Program-made: the position numbers and the translations under genes | Notes under the pieces: model-generated | Database searches by the model: none | The model's input: only the letters and a program-made list of their open reading frames with translations | What the model was told of the DNA's origin: nothing | In this document: positions 24,101 to 32,080 of the stretch, piece after piece | Position numbering within the stretch: the first letter of the stretch is position 1 | Layout of the letters: every line of letters begins with the position of its first letter | DNA from: Sorex araneus | Taxonomy: Eukaryota > Chordata > Mammalia > Eulipotyphla > Soricidae | Length of the DNA: 64,000 nucleotides | Reading direction: 5' to 3' | Assembly: GCF_027595985.1 (NCBI RefSeq) | Contig: NC_073305.1 | Location: 84,436,126 to 84,500,125, forward strand

Positions 24101-24863
24101 ACGTTATCAAATTATCCAAAGGGATTATATTCAATTGACATAAACAGATGAACTCAAGTTGCTTAGATTTATTTTCTGGCTATTCTGCTATATGACTATC
24201 TAATGTTAAACATATAATTTAACTTTCATATGCTTTAGTTGCTTTCTGTATAATTGGCATTTAAGAATAGTGCTCCATAAAAATAAACAGGCCCCCAAGT
24301 AACAGTGCTTCATGCAATACCTTACCAAGATTTAATACCCAATCAAATTGCCATTTCAACCCTGCTCAAAATAGAATTCTAACCAGTCTGGCATTTTCCT
24401 GATTAGCTAAGATGAAGCACGTAATCTGTATCTTAAGACTCCTTCCTTCCTCTGGGGAAAAGTGGCTTTTTTTTTCAGAAATAACCTCTGTTATTTTGTT
24501 AATAACCTTGTGTCTTAGCATCTTTCTGATTATCAAAACCCTTTATTTTGTGCAAACTCCTGCAGAGTTTTTCCATCTGTTAGACTGATATTGTTTGATT
24601 CATAATTGCTTAATAAAGCCAATTAGATATTTTGTTTAGATATAATTTGTTTTTTAACTATAATATTTGCTTAGTTGGCTATAGTGAGAACTAGAAATAA
24701 TGGGCCCCATACCCTTACAGCAGTGCCTGCCACAGATTGAGTTCATTAGATGTTTGCTATTTATTCATATATGAAAATTATAGTACATGCAAATCTTACA
24801 TACTTTTATAATCAAAGCAGGCAGAAATCCAATAATGACAGCCAAGAACAGGAAGTATTTCAT
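3889..24863 (-). CDS. CRISP1: CRISP1-like cysteine-rich secretory protein, six coding exons, 3' end not in window
   Basis: The coding parts join 24863-24804, 22308-22180, 11565-11475, 7255-7107, 5165-5068 and 3977-3889 on the minus strand, giving 205 codons plus one base with no stop. The product is a secreted CAP-superfamily protein. It has a signal peptide (about residues 1-20), a CAP domain (about 35-175), and the start of the hinge and cysteine-rich region (177-205). Ten cysteines are present (80, 97, 154, 159, 171, 174, 193, 196, 200, 205), as expected for this part of a 16-cysteine CRISP. CAP-type residues His46, Glu68, Glu99 and His140 are in place. Sequons lie at Asn24 and Asn119. TFCGENMH, the [11 protein letters not shown] start of coding exon 5, and CHEGN instead of CPAGN favour CRISP1 over CRISP2 or CRISP3. 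CRISP1 proteins are made in the epididymis and coat sperm (family knowledge). Human CRISP1 is about 249 residues, so some 44 residues remain outside. All splice sites are canonical and no frame is broken, so I consider the gene functional. The subfamily call is from motif memory. Confidence 0.93.
3978..5067 (-). other. CRISP1 intron between coding exons 5 and 6
   Basis: 1090 bp with GT at 5067-5066 and AG at 3979-3978. No SINE or L1 is recognised in it. Confidence 0.85.
5068..5165 (-). CDS. CRISP1: CRISP1 coding exon 5: end of CAP domain
   Basis: 98 bases, residues 144-175 plus two bases of codon 176. It has a TTTACAG acceptor and a GTAAGT donor. It contains [11 protein letters not shown] (Cys154), Cys159, and the second CAP signature [10 protein letters not shown] (Cys171, Cys174). 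The HE ending, where other CRISPs have PA, is the CRISP1-type version. Confidence 0.94.
5870..6440 (+). mobile_element. Old L1 3' region
   Basis: Sense remnant of an L1 ORF2 end and 3' UTR: GGAATGTAAAATGGTGCACC, ACATTTCTAGGTATATGCCC, then GAACATGGATTGAAGTATTA. It is much more diverged than the shrew-specific L1 copies. Confidence 0.65.
6455..6690 (-). mobile_element. SOR-type SINE, type B
   Basis: Antisense copy with CATCAATTTGCTCGAGCAGG, GGGCATATCGAATATGCC and GCTTGCCAGGCTCTG. The head is altered near 6640-6690 (GAAAAACAGAAAAACGG insertion-like sequence). Confidence 0.85.
7107..7255 (-). CDS. CRISP1: CRISP1 coding exon 4: CAP core ending in HYTQ
   Basis: 149 bases, the last two bases of codon 94 plus residues 95-143. 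It has a TTTCAG acceptor and a GTAATC donor, the weakest donor of the set. It contains FCGEN (Cys97, Glu99), W-S-D-V-I-N-I-W-Y, a sequon at Asn119 (N-E-S) and the CAP signature HYTQ at 140-143. It ends in phase 0, exactly where other CRISP genes split before the V/I-V/I-W block. Confidence 0.94.
7526..7714 (+). mobile_element. SOR-type SINE, type A
   Basis: Sense copy starting GGGGCTGGAACAATACCACAG, with B-box GGTTCGATTCC, the body GTAATTCCTGAGTGCAGG and an A-rich tail. The near-exact flanking duplication AAAAGAATGNAGTCA lies at 7511 and 7715. Confidence 0.93.
9034..9208 (-). mobile_element. SOR-type SINE, type A
   Basis: Full antisense copy, T-run to CACTCCAGCCCC. The flanking duplication CCAGTGTGNGTTCTT lies at 9019 and 9209. 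Confidence 0.94.
10120..10190. repeat. TA/TATG microsatellite
   Basis: Runs of TATATA with TGTATATA interruptions. Confidence 0.9.
10265..11110 (+). repeat. LTR-like or unclassified interspersed block
   Basis: More GC-rich and structured than its surroundings. A repetitive GATGACG/GATGACTGGG segment lies at 10550-10660. The 3' part (10980-11070) has CTTGTCCTTGAATTCTTCAA followed by AATAAAAC, which resembles the polyadenylation end of an LTR. No second copy was found, so the assignment is weak. Confidence 0.35.
11135..11296 (-). mobile_element. SOR-type SINE, type B, truncated
   Basis: Antisense. It starts CACTGTCATTCCATAGCTCA and stops after GGGCGAGATACTA, before the tRNA-like head. Confidence 0.85.
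11300..11470. repeat. AT-rich low-complexity tract
   Basis: TATATAC/TATATTA-rich stretch just outside the donor of CRISP1 coding exon 3. Confidence 0.7.
11475..11565 (-). CDS. CRISP1: CRISP1 coding exon 3: CAP domain, WSKEVAQNA segment
   Basis: 91 bases, residues 64-93 plus the first base of codon 94. It has a TTGTAG acceptor and a perfect GTAAGT donor. The start, [11 protein letters not shown], corresponds to the conserved W-x-x-E-A-A-x-x-A block of CAP proteins and supplies Glu68. Cys80 sits in SKYC. An AT-rich stretch lies immediately past the donor, at 11300-11470. Confidence 0.92.
11847..12020 (-). mobile_element. SOR-type SINE, type A
   Basis: Antisense copy with the 13-bp exact flanking duplication TACTAGAATTTAA at 11834 and 12021. 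Confidence 0.94.
12312..12475 (+). mobile_element. MIR SINE fragment
   Basis: The series ACATGTTAAGTACTATTATT, CCCCATTTATAAATGAAGAA and ATTGTGGCACACAGATGTTA follows the core of the mammalian-wide MIR element. It ends near GAATTCCGGG. Confidence 0.8.
12520..13110 (+). repeat. LTR-like block related to 60215-60890
   Basis: 12840-12975 matches 60505-60660 in order: GACAAAGGTGGCACACACATG, CTGAGCATGTGTG, ACCTCCTTTCTTGAGAGTGT and ACTTTCAT. A TATA-like GCATATAAGC sits at 12840. This suggests two diverged LTRs of one family. Boundaries are estimates. Confidence 0.5.
13111..14100. other. Unassigned, moderately GC-rich
   Basis: No family recognised. Contains GACAGATAATGGAACTGACTG and AGAACTGCCCAGGTGGATGG. 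It could belong with the LTR-like sequence on either side. Confidence 0.3.
14101..14835 (+). repeat. Possible LTR
   Basis: A TATA-box-like GCTTATATAAACCCC at 14180 is followed by pyrimidine-rich GC sequence. ACAAATAAACAGC at 14623 could be a polyadenylation signal. These are the spacing and composition of an LTR, but I see no clear TG...CA ends or partner. Confidence 0.35.
15086..15263 (-). mobile_element. SOR-type SINE, type A
   Basis: Antisense, with a long T-run at 15090-15108, GCTTTTTGGGTCACACCC and a head ending GCTGTGCTATCGC. Confidence 0.9.
15264..15986. other. Unassigned intronic sequence
   Basis: No repeat or exon recognised. A short G-rich run (GGGGGTGGGGGGAGGG) is at 15827-15842. 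Confidence 0.4.
16003..16181 (-). mobile_element. SOR-type SINE, type A
   Basis: Antisense copy with the 16-bp exact flanking duplication AAAGCTTTTACTTCTT at 15987 and 16182. Confidence 0.95.
16198..17463. other. Unassigned intronic sequence
   Basis: 16270-16600 contains a SINE-like ATAATTCCCGGTGTTTCTGG segment that may be a decayed element. The rest is AT-rich with no recognised content. Confidence 0.35.
16639..16653. repeat. Poly-G run
   Basis: A TGGGTGGGG run followed by an uninterrupted G run ending GGCGACAGG, within otherwise unassigned intron. Confidence 0.8.
17464..17706 (+). mobile_element. SOR-type SINE, type B
   Basis: Sense full copy: CTGGAGCGATAGTGGGTAGG head, CCACCCCTCTCAGAGAGCCC, CAAGCTACCGAG, ATGCCAAAAACCAGTAACAA and CAAATCAATGAGCAACGGG. 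Confidence 0.93.
17889..18055 (+). mobile_element. SOR-related SINE, old
   Basis: Sense divergent copy: GATAGATAGCTTAGTGAGTA, B-box GGTTTGATCCCC and AGTGATCCCTGAATAGAGAG. Confidence 0.75.
18518..18633. repeat. 51-bp tandem repeat, about 2.3 copies
   Basis: Copies start at 18518, 18569 and 18620 with period 51 and no visible difference between the first two. Each begins GGAGAGAATGAGG and ends TTTTACTTTGCTT. Because 51 is a multiple of 3 it creates a repetitive open frame, which I do not regard as a gene. Confidence 0.95.
18818..19058 (+). mobile_element. SOR-type SINE, type B
   Basis: Sense full copy. The flanking duplication TTACTTNTCCAGTG (13 of 14) lies at 18804 and 19059. Confidence 0.95.
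19380..19425. repeat. TA/TATG microsatellite
   Basis: TATATATG/TATATACACA run. Confidence 0.85.
19726..19848 (-). mobile_element. SOR-type SINE, type B, truncated
   Basis: Antisense 3' half only, CACTGTATAACTGTATCACTG to GGCATATCGAATACC. Confidence 0.8.
19940..20093 (-). mobile_element. SOR-related SINE, old
   Basis: Antisense divergent copy: GGATCACTCCTGGAGGTGCT, CAGGGGATTATTTGTGG and CTATCTCTCTGATCCC. Confidence 0.7.
20094..21030. other. Unassigned intronic sequence
   Basis: No exon or repeat family recognised on either strand. Confidence 0.4.
21031..21186 (-). mobile_element. SOR-related SINE, old
   Basis: Antisense decayed copy with TTTTTTGGGCAAGGGAATGG and a CTATTGCTCTGGTCCC head. 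Confidence 0.6.
21290..21955 (+). mobile_element. Composite L1-tailed element, copy 1
   Basis: Shares a body with 29005-29932: GATAGCCAAAAACCTCCAGAAC, CGTGACTGAAATCTCCAACC, TAGTTTGGCAGTCATACTCA, GGGCTCCAGAGTGAAATACA and CAATCTTCACACACTTTCTT. It ends GTGGGATTGATGTTTGAATA and an AAAATA-rich tail. It encodes nothing I recognise. Confidence 0.7.
22180..22308 (-). CDS. CRISP1: CRISP1 coding exon 2: mature N-terminus and first CAP helix
   Basis: 129 bases, phase 0 to phase 0, residues 21-63. It has a TAATAG acceptor and a GTAAGA donor. It contains the sequon N-E-T at Asn24 and the CAP helix [15 protein letters not shown] with the metal-site-type His46. It ends in NMLKM, the usual boundary of this exon in CRISP genes. 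Confidence 0.92.
22575..22735 (-). mobile_element. SOR-related SINE, old
   Basis: Antisense. TTTTTTGGGCCACATTG, CCACACCTAGCAATGATTGA and GGGGGATCACATGGAGC. Confidence 0.7.
23496..23642 (-). mobile_element. SOR-related SINE, old
   Basis: Antisense. ATGGTGCTCAGGACTAACTG, GTTCAGGGGACTATATGCAA and GTGCAAGGCAAGTGCCC. Confidence 0.75.
23862..23998 (-). mobile_element. SOR-related SINE, old
   Basis: Antisense. GTGGCCACACCCAATGATAC, GGTTGAACCCAGGTCACC and CTATTGCTATGGCCCC. Confidence 0.8.
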
Positions 24864-24871
24864 TGTCCTCC
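24804..24871 (-). CDS. CRISP1: CRISP1 coding exon 1: 8 nt of 5' UTR plus signal peptide
   Basis: The exon follows a TTTTCAG acceptor and has 8 untranslated bases, then ATG at 24863-24861. It encodes residues 1-20 (starting MKYFLFLAV), a Lys followed by a long hydrophobic stretch typical of a secretory signal. It ends in phase 0 at a GTATGTAAG donor. The short UTR and the acceptor in front of it imply at least one upstream non-coding exon. Confidence 0.9.
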
Positions 24872-25539
24872 CTGAAAAGAAAAGCAAGATAATTTTAGAT
24901 TTTTCCCAATTCATAGGATATCTTGAAATACACCTGTATTTTGAATCACTTTTATATGTATTTCATTTTCTCCAGAAAGAAACCTACAAAGTTTTAATAT
25001 GTTGAGAACAGAATTGTAATCAGGGGAAGATTGGTCCCAGGGTATGAAAACAATAGTCTGAATTGGTTTCAAATGATCCATCGCCATGAAGAAATTGTAA
25101 ATTGTTTTAACCAAGGAACTATAGTTGCTTGTACCCAGTTAAAGGCATCCTTTAAAAAGAAAAAAAACAAAAACCAGAAACAGTAGAAGACTTACCTTAT
25201 TGACTTTACCTTATATCTCTGTTTAGCAGAATTATTTCATACCTGATAGGCAATTGTTAGTAGAAGAAAGATGAAGAATGATGGAAATGTGAAGAGATTT
25301 GAGTCATTTCCCTGGCATGACCTAGGGAAAGCATTCACTTTAAGTCAATGGACTATGACCTTCTCAGAAAACACTTCACTTAGGTGAGGAACAGTTCCTT
25401 CTCTGCCTACACCAATGAAATCATATGAACAAACTCGAAATATAACTTCAACCACTTTTATTGCCTTGGCTCAGTGAATTTTAAAAATCTCACTGAGGCA
25501 TAACTTACTTTTTGTGAAGTATGTGAATCTTGTTTAGAG
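24872..25539. other. CRISP1 immediate upstream region; possible 5' UTR exon
   Basis: On the minus strand two good donor sequences occur: CTATCAG|GTATGA ending at 25243 and CAATAAG|GTAAGTCT ending at 25196. Either could terminate the non-coding exon that the 24871 acceptor requires. No TATA box was recognised and no cDNA support is available. Confidence 0.3.
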
Positions 25540-26000
25540 ATTGATAAAATTATAAATATGGTTATATCACTACCAAAATATACATACAGAATATCCTTCT
25601 ACTTTGTAACCCCTAGGAGGAAAGACTATTCTTATTTCTATAATGAGAATCACTCTCAGTTTTTATACTTCACATATGTAGAGTATATTTTCATGTTAAT
25701 CTCTTTTATTTAATATTATGGATATAAGATTCATTCATATTTCAGGTGAGTTTTTTTCTCAATGGCTATATAATATCCCACAATTGCAACTTTAGTACTA
25801 ATTCTATTGTCCACAAACATTTGGATTGCTTATATTTTGGTATTTTTACATTTCATTCAATATATTTATTTGGTTTACATTTTATTTATTCTTATTTGAT
25901 ATATTCTCTAGAGAAACTACCATATCAAATGGTATTATTTTTAGTCATTACTCTCATATTTTTTCAAAGAATTTCTAGCAATTTACACTTTTACATTTTT
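25540..26000 (-). mobile_element. Probable old L1 3' UTR, antisense
   Basis: CAATGGCTATATAATATCCC, ATTGTCCACAAACATTTGGA and ACTTTGTAACCCCTAGGAGG follow the order of the reverse complement of an ancient L1 end. It is highly diverged. Confidence 0.5.
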
Positions 26001-26044
26001 TTCCAGCTTCATATCCTTACATTTTCAATCTTTAAAACAAAATT

Positions 26045-26045
<1 letters not shown>

Positions 26046-26082
<37 letters not shown>

Positions 26083-26094
26083 GTGTGTGTGTGT
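26046..26094. repeat. TG microsatellite
   Basis: About 24 TG dinucleotides with a single TTG interruption. Confidence 0.97.
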
Positions 26095-26274
26095 CCTAAT
26101 TCTGGCTATCCCAAAGTCATGTTAAATCATTTTCTTCTGGAAGTTTGATTTGACACTGATGAAGTATTAAAAGAGAAATCTTAGAATATGTACTAACATA
26201 CATCAAAAATAGATATTAATCTGTTATTAAGACATAACACTAGTACAAAAACAAAAAGAAATAAAACAAAAATA

Positions 26275-26383
26275 GGGCTGGAGAGATAGTACAGCAGATA
26301 GGGTGCTCACCTTGCATGCAGTTGCTACTACAGGTTTGGTATTCTAATTATAACCAGGAGAGAGAACTACCAGGTGTGGCTTA
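26275..26383 (+). mobile_element. SOR-related SINE, 5' part
   Basis: Sense. GGGCTGGAGAGATAGTACAG, CCTTGCATGC and a degraded body ending CCAGGTGTGGC. Confidence 0.75.
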
Positions 26384-27222
26384 AATACAAAACAAAGAAA
26401 TAGCACTAGTTGCATAAATAAATATAATGGCATATAGAAACAGATTCACAAATATAATTACCTATTTTATGACAGACTAGATTTCATATGAATTCAATAA
26501 TATTAACTTGACTATTTTGATAAAATTTGTATTAATTAGATTAATTAATTATATTATTATATTAATTAGATATATTATAGAAAAAACACATATTGATGAC
26601 TACTCCCATAGTAAAGAAAAAAATATTCCTAAGTGCCATAAACCTAAATGTCAATGCTATCATTTCGGTGAGTAATTATTATTCTTTATTGGTAAGATTA
26701 ATTCCAAACTTTTTAAATGATTACCTTATTGCTGTTTGAAAGGCTGTAAGCACATCTCCAAATAAATTCTGTTGTTGGCTTTCTATCTTAATTTTCTCTT
26801 ACTAGTGTTATTTGTTTCATCTGCATTATTTATAATGGTACCTGTAAAAATGAGAGGAAGGCTACTGTTGATAACCCTGGTTTATTTTTATGGAAACTTG
26901 TCAAGAATAAGCTCATCCAGAAGCAGAACTCAGAAAAATGGTCTATACAATAGGAGGTGTTCATGGCTTGGAAATGTAAATTGGAAAGTTAGTGAATGAG
27001 AAGCAAAGCTTTCAAGGGAGGGTGCTGATGAAGGCTGAGATCTGGAAGGGTGCAAAAGTGGAGTCATGTCTAAAATTCACAATGAAGAACCTGATGAGGT
27101 TGTAGACAAACAGGAGGAAGCATTATAGAAAGGAGTTTATAAACTGGAGATGGGTCCCATCTGTCCACAGTGTCTTCCTTATTGTGCCCTGGTTTTGATA
27201 CCTCTATCCTAATAGCAAAAAT
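26384..27222. other. Unassigned sequence
   Basis: AT-rich, with a short AATTAATTAGATTA-type low-complexity run at 26530-26575. No gene recognised. Confidence 0.4.
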
Positions 27223-27237
27223 ATATGTCTATTATGG

Positions 27238-27413
27238 GGCTGGAGCGATAGCACAGCGGGTAGGGCGTTTGCCTTGCACGTGGCCGACCCGGGTTCTAAT
27301 CCCAGCATCCCATATGGTCCCCTGAGCACCGCCAGGGGTAATTCCTGAGTGAAGAGCCAGGAGTAACCCCTGTGCATCGCCGGGTGTGACCCAAAAACCA
27401 AAAAAAAAAAAAA
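27238..27413 (+). mobile_element. SOR-type SINE, type A, young
   Basis: Sense copy close to consensus, with A box, B box GGTTCTAATCC, GCATCGCCGGGTGTGACCC and an A-rich tail. The exact 15-bp duplication ATATGTCTATTATGG lies at 27223 and 27414. Confidence 0.97.
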
Positions 27414-27618
27414 ATATGTCTATTATGGAAAAAATGTTGGATGACTCTTCATACTAAAATAAAAATCAAGTCTGCTATTTAGTTATAAAAGAGGTAAAGC
27501 ACCATTGCCTGGCTGCATATGGCTGACTAATTGATTTGTCAGTTTTATCAAGCTCATGAATTGACATTTAAGATCTGTACAACTTCTTTGGAATTGCCCC
27601 CTCCCCTCCTTAACCCAA

Positions 27619-27621
<3 letters not shown>

Positions 27622-27659
<38 letters not shown>
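27622..27659. repeat. TA microsatellite
   Basis: Perfect AT dinucleotide run of about 19 units. Confidence 0.97.
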
Positions 27660-27661
<2 letters not shown>

Positions 27662-28647
27662 TCCTGCTTTAAGAAATTCATGAGCATTATGAGTGAGCAT
27701 TATAATTTTATATTTGTAAATATATATGTTTATTATTTTTTATTTAGAATCAGGGAAATAACTAGCATTTGCATGCAGTGGATACAAATGTTAGTGGTTG
27801 AGATAAAACAATACTATTTAACATTATAACAATGCTACTAGGTAGTCTTTTATTATGATAAAAGTTAAAAACATAAACCAACGCTTAATGTTATTTTATA
27901 ATTTACCCAACTATGCACAGTTTATAAAATGTTGTGTTCTGAATGATTTCTTGTCTTATGAGGAAGTCAGTACAAGAAAAATGCTTGCTAGACATCAAAG
28001 AATTTACAGCAGGGAAAAGGTACAAACACAGACTAATCAGAACAAATCAAGAGCCATCAAGACAATAATAGGCAATGTGATTAATGAACTTTACCTATCT
28101 TAAGTTCTACTTGAAGAACAAACTGTAAAAGTTACTTGCATGAATCACTGGAGCCATCATGAGAGAAAAAGAACACTGAAAATAAAGGTGGCATATTTTC
28201 CTCATTCCAGAAAAGGAGGCAACTAATCAGCCTTGTTATTTGCACTCACCTATTCATTCAGTAAATATTTATTTATGTATTCATATCAACCGTGATCTTG
28301 TCTAGGTCTGTGTGGGGGTTACATAGACTAATAAAACATATTCTACTATCATGAGAAAGTAGCAATCAAGTATTTATATTTACAGCAACTTTACAATAAA
28401 TATTAGACACTCTAAGAGTCTGGAAATGAAGAGGCAAATAGTTTACTTCTCAAAGAACTACTTAAAAACTTCCTGCAATATGGAAATAGTTAGAGAAATT
28501 TGTAGAAGCAGTAACTTCCCTGGAAACTTCTGGAAATACTAATACTATTAAATTGTAAAACATGAAATGCTTCTACTATCATTTGAATTAGATGAATGTA
28601 AGTTGCAAACATTTTCAAATATGAAAGCAAACATTTTCAAATATGAA
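27660..28647. other. Mostly unassigned; ancient repeat remnant near 28245-28410
   Basis: CCTATTCATTCAGTAAATATTTA followed by GGTCTGTGTGGGGGTTACAT resembles a common ancient mammalian repeat. The family is not determined. Confidence 0.35.
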
Positions 28648-28821
28648 AGCCTTTTCCCTGCTTTTGGGGACATATCTAGCCATATTCAGGACTGAGTCCT
28701 TGCTCTGTGTTCAGGAATCACTCCTGTGGAGCTTTGGTAGCCATATGTGGTATAATGGGTTGATTTTTGATTGGCTCCATGCAAAAAATGTGCCTTACTT
28801 TATGTACTATCTCCGTGGTCC
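28648..28821 (-). mobile_element. SOR-related SINE, old
   Basis: Antisense. GCTTTTGGGGACATATCTAG, GGAATCACTCCTGTGG and CTATCTCCGTGGTCCC. Confidence 0.75.
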
Positions 28822-28839
28822 CTATAAGAGTTTAAAAAT

Positions 28840-29003
28840 AGGAGCCAGAAATAGTATAGCGTGTAGGTATTTGCCTTGCACAGAGCCGATCAGATTCCAT
28901 ACCCTACATGCCATACGGTCCTCCAGCACCACCAAAAGTAATTCCTGAGTGCAGAGCCAGGAGTAATCCCTGAACATTTCCAGGTGTGATACACAAAGAA
29001 AAT
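28840..29003 (+). mobile_element. SOR-type SINE, type A
   Basis: Sense. GGAGCCAGAAATAGTATAGC, TTTGCCTTGCAC, GTAATTCCTGAGTGCAGAGC and TTCCAGGTGTGATAC. It abuts the composite element that starts near 29005. Confidence 0.85.
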
Positions 29004-29004
29004 A

Positions 29005-29932
29005 ACTATGGAGAGATGTCTGGGGCTCCACTCCAGGCTGAAGAACATGTATGGGGTACCCCAGGGCAGGGTTGGTGAGCCCTCCACCTGCCCAAATAGA
29101 AAGAACCCCACAGCCAAAAATTTGCAGAACCCAATCATCATCATGCTCACTGCTGGACTTCACAGGCTCGGAGGAACCTCATCCAGGAATGAACCTCTTA
29201 AAAAACATTCAGGTATGTGGGTTTTGTGACTGAAATCTCCAGGATCTCATGGAGTTGGGGATGGGTGACTTCCCCCCAACTCCCTACCTATTCTTCCAGG
29301 AGTCTGGCAGTTATGCCCATGAACTGCTTCTGTCACTGTATAGGCTCATTAACCAGTCACGATCCAGAGACTCATAAATAAATCTTGAAAGAGATGAGCA
29401 AGTTGCAGAGATGCCTTCGGACTCCAAAGTCACCATCCAGTTAAAAATTTAATTCCAGCTGCATCATCCCCTCAAAATTTTAGAATTTCTAGAGGGTGTG
29501 ACTGTGTTTGCGGCTGCATAATACCTCATACTCTACACCACTGATACACCAGGAGTAGCACACAACATTGGATGGGATGCAAAGTAGAAGGCAACCAATC
29601 TCGATAAAGAAAATATTAAGACAAAAGGCATAATTTATAACAACATGTTAGTAATCTCTTATGCAAGGGCTTATTAGCTCCAGGGTGAGATACAACTATG
29701 TTCACACATTTTCTTCTAAGAAATCTTTTTTGATCATTTTTAGCAAATTACTCATAACAAGCAATACAAAATGAATTCCTTAGGGTCTGGTATTGTGGCA
29801 GGCTGGGGTGATGGTTGGGAAAACTGAAAATAATGGTTGTGGAAAGGTTTAATGGTGGTGGGATTGGTGTTGGAATATTGAGTGTAATAAATTATAAACA
29901 ACTTTTAAAAATAAAGAGAATGTTAAAAGCAA
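29005..29932 (+). mobile_element. Composite L1-tailed element, copy 2
   Basis: Longest copy of the family also at 21290-21955. The 5' part is GC-rich (TCTGGGGCTCCACTCCAGG), and the shared middle includes GTGACTGAAATCTCCAGG and AGTCTGGCAGTTATGCCCAT. It ends GTGGGATTGGTGTTGGAATA, then TAAACAACTTTTAAAAATAA. There is no long open frame. It could be a non-autonomous retroelement mobilised by L1. Confidence 0.7.
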
Positions 29933-31895
29933 TTAAAAATAAAAGAAAAATCACTGTGAAATGAGGTATTTTTGATTTAAATATCTCTTTTCATCTAAAA
30001 TTTTTTTCTCTTTGAATGAAAGAAGATATAATTTAACAACTACAGCAACAGCAACAATAACAGCAACAATAATATACTTTTTAGATCTTTCCAGAAAAGG
30101 ATCATTTGAATGTCTATAAGAGAAGAAAATAACATTAAAAAAACATAAAAAATGTATAGCTGTGGGTTATTTTGAGTTGCATGTTGATTTGGAGGATATG
30201 AAATAAAGAAGAAGAGTAAAAAAGCAGCTTCTTGAGGCTGAATTTTCTGTTCTTACCAAAGAGTAATGATTGACTGTAAATGTCTATGAGAAAAGACGAC
30301 TAAATTTCACTCAAATATTGCTCATCTCTAGCCACAAGAATTTTGTTGATGTTGGAGGAACTTGGCTGTAAGCTGGAAGCTTGCCAAAGCTCATCTGTAT
30401 ATTTCAGCTGATCTCTCAAGTAAAACTCACAGATTACTGAGCAACGTTTTTTTTTTTTTTTCTTTCACATAATAAAAAGAGAGCTGGGAAGGAATTTCAT
30501 TTCTTCCTCCAACAAGCCTGGTTTTTATATTGGAAATGTATGCTTTGTCATTTATGTCTTGCTACATTGCTGTTTATAAAATAGAGTGTTGATTCAACAC
30601 CAAGTCAAGTGTTTATGGAAACTTAATTGCTTTGGTTTTATCTGTTGGTCCTGTCAATTCCTTGGCATTGGTTTATCCAACACAGTGCTGTCCGTATTTA
30701 TATCACTGATGTCTTCATATAGAGTTGCTATCCAGCTTCAAATATGGTTTTAAAAGAATTTGGAAAGTGTTGGAAAGCAAAGAATAACTTGATTTGCATG
30801 TGAGCTCCAAGCATGGATGCCAGTTGGCTGCTTATGTTCATATCTCTCCTATTTTCATACATTGTTCTTTTTATGTTTAAGCATTTTAGCATAGTAAGAA
30901 ATAATCTGCAGTGAATTTTTTCTAAAACAAAAAAATCAAGACACATTGGTCTAGCATATGATATAACAACATGATAGAATATTTTTAATTGGAGCTATCC
31001 CAGAAAACCCTTGGGAGATAGATGAAGAGTACTGTGTTTATAAGCACATCATGTTTGTTAAAATATATGCATTCAAAAAACTTTTAAAAATCAATCATTT
31101 GCTTAGAGTTTGGCTACCAAAAACTTTAAAAAAAAACAAACATGAATACACTGAAGGGATAAAACAGCTTTTGTGTTAAATATAATTTGTTTGTGATACT
31201 TATACAAAAGTAGTTATAAATATTATGGTTATGCTATCTTAAGATTAAGATGCAACTTACTAGTATCTCCTGTGAAACTTTCTATGTAAAATAATATTTA
31301 TTTGTATATATTTATTATAAATAAGTATGTTATTTTATATTAAATATAATGTATTGCATTAGATTTATTATCATACATTAACATACTTATGTGAAATTCT
31401 ATGCCATATAATATGTAAAGTTATGAATTTTATATTATATATAAAGTGTTTCTAATGCAATAGTTTTGTACCATTTCTATGGGTTTCAGATAATCCCTTT
31501 CTTCTCTTCCTCCATGGCTGAAACTTTAACTACTAGAGTCTGATTCGAAGGTTGACTGTCTCTTCTTAGCTCTTCACACCAATTTCATTAGTGAACTTGT
31601 ACTTATGCTTTAAGTTTATCTATATTGCAAGGTCTCGACTTGCAAATTCTCTTGGCTCATGTAGAAATTTGGACTCACTCTCCTGAAACTCTTAACCAAG
31701 GAAATTTCAACAATTGTTAAACACAGAAAATGAAAAAGTAATTCTTTGAATTCAAATTTTCTAAAAATATTCCTGAATGCCTTGAACTTTTAAAGACCCA
31801 CTGTTTTGATCTATAATTTATAGTTTTCTATAATCCAATATAAAAGTCAGTATGCACAGATAAACTTCCATTCAGCTTCCAGTTATCTACTTCTT
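29933..31895. other. Unassigned sequence
   Basis: Contains a CAACAG/CAACAATA-type triplet run at 30040-30075 and a T-run at 30448. No exon or transposon recognised on either strand. Confidence 0.4.
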
Positions 31896-32080
31896 TTTGA
31901 GGAAGAGGACCACACTCAGAAATATTCAGGACTTACTCCTGGCTCTGTGCTCTGGAATCACTCCTGGCATTTCTCAGGGGACTATATGTGGAGTCAGGAA
32001 AGAAGAGAGATGGGTTTAAACAGGGGTCAGCTGCATTTAAGGCAAGCATCTTAACCCCTATAGTAGCTGTGTGGTTCCTG
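31896..32080 (-). mobile_element. SOR-related SINE, old
   Basis: Antisense. ACCACACTCAGAAATATTCA, GGAATCACTCCTGGC and CAGGGGACTATATGTGG, with an insertion around 32000-32015. Confidence 0.75.

Larger units (their letters stand above)
22309..24803 (-). other. CRISP1 intron between coding exons 1 and 2
   Basis: 2495 bp with old SINEs at 22575, 23496 and 23862. The rest is unassigned AT-rich sequence. Confidence 0.85.

Noticed and set aside
27238..27413. tRNA gene candidates in the SINE heads
   Set aside because: A and B boxes are present because the SINE derives from a tRNA, but the cloverleaf is not maintained.
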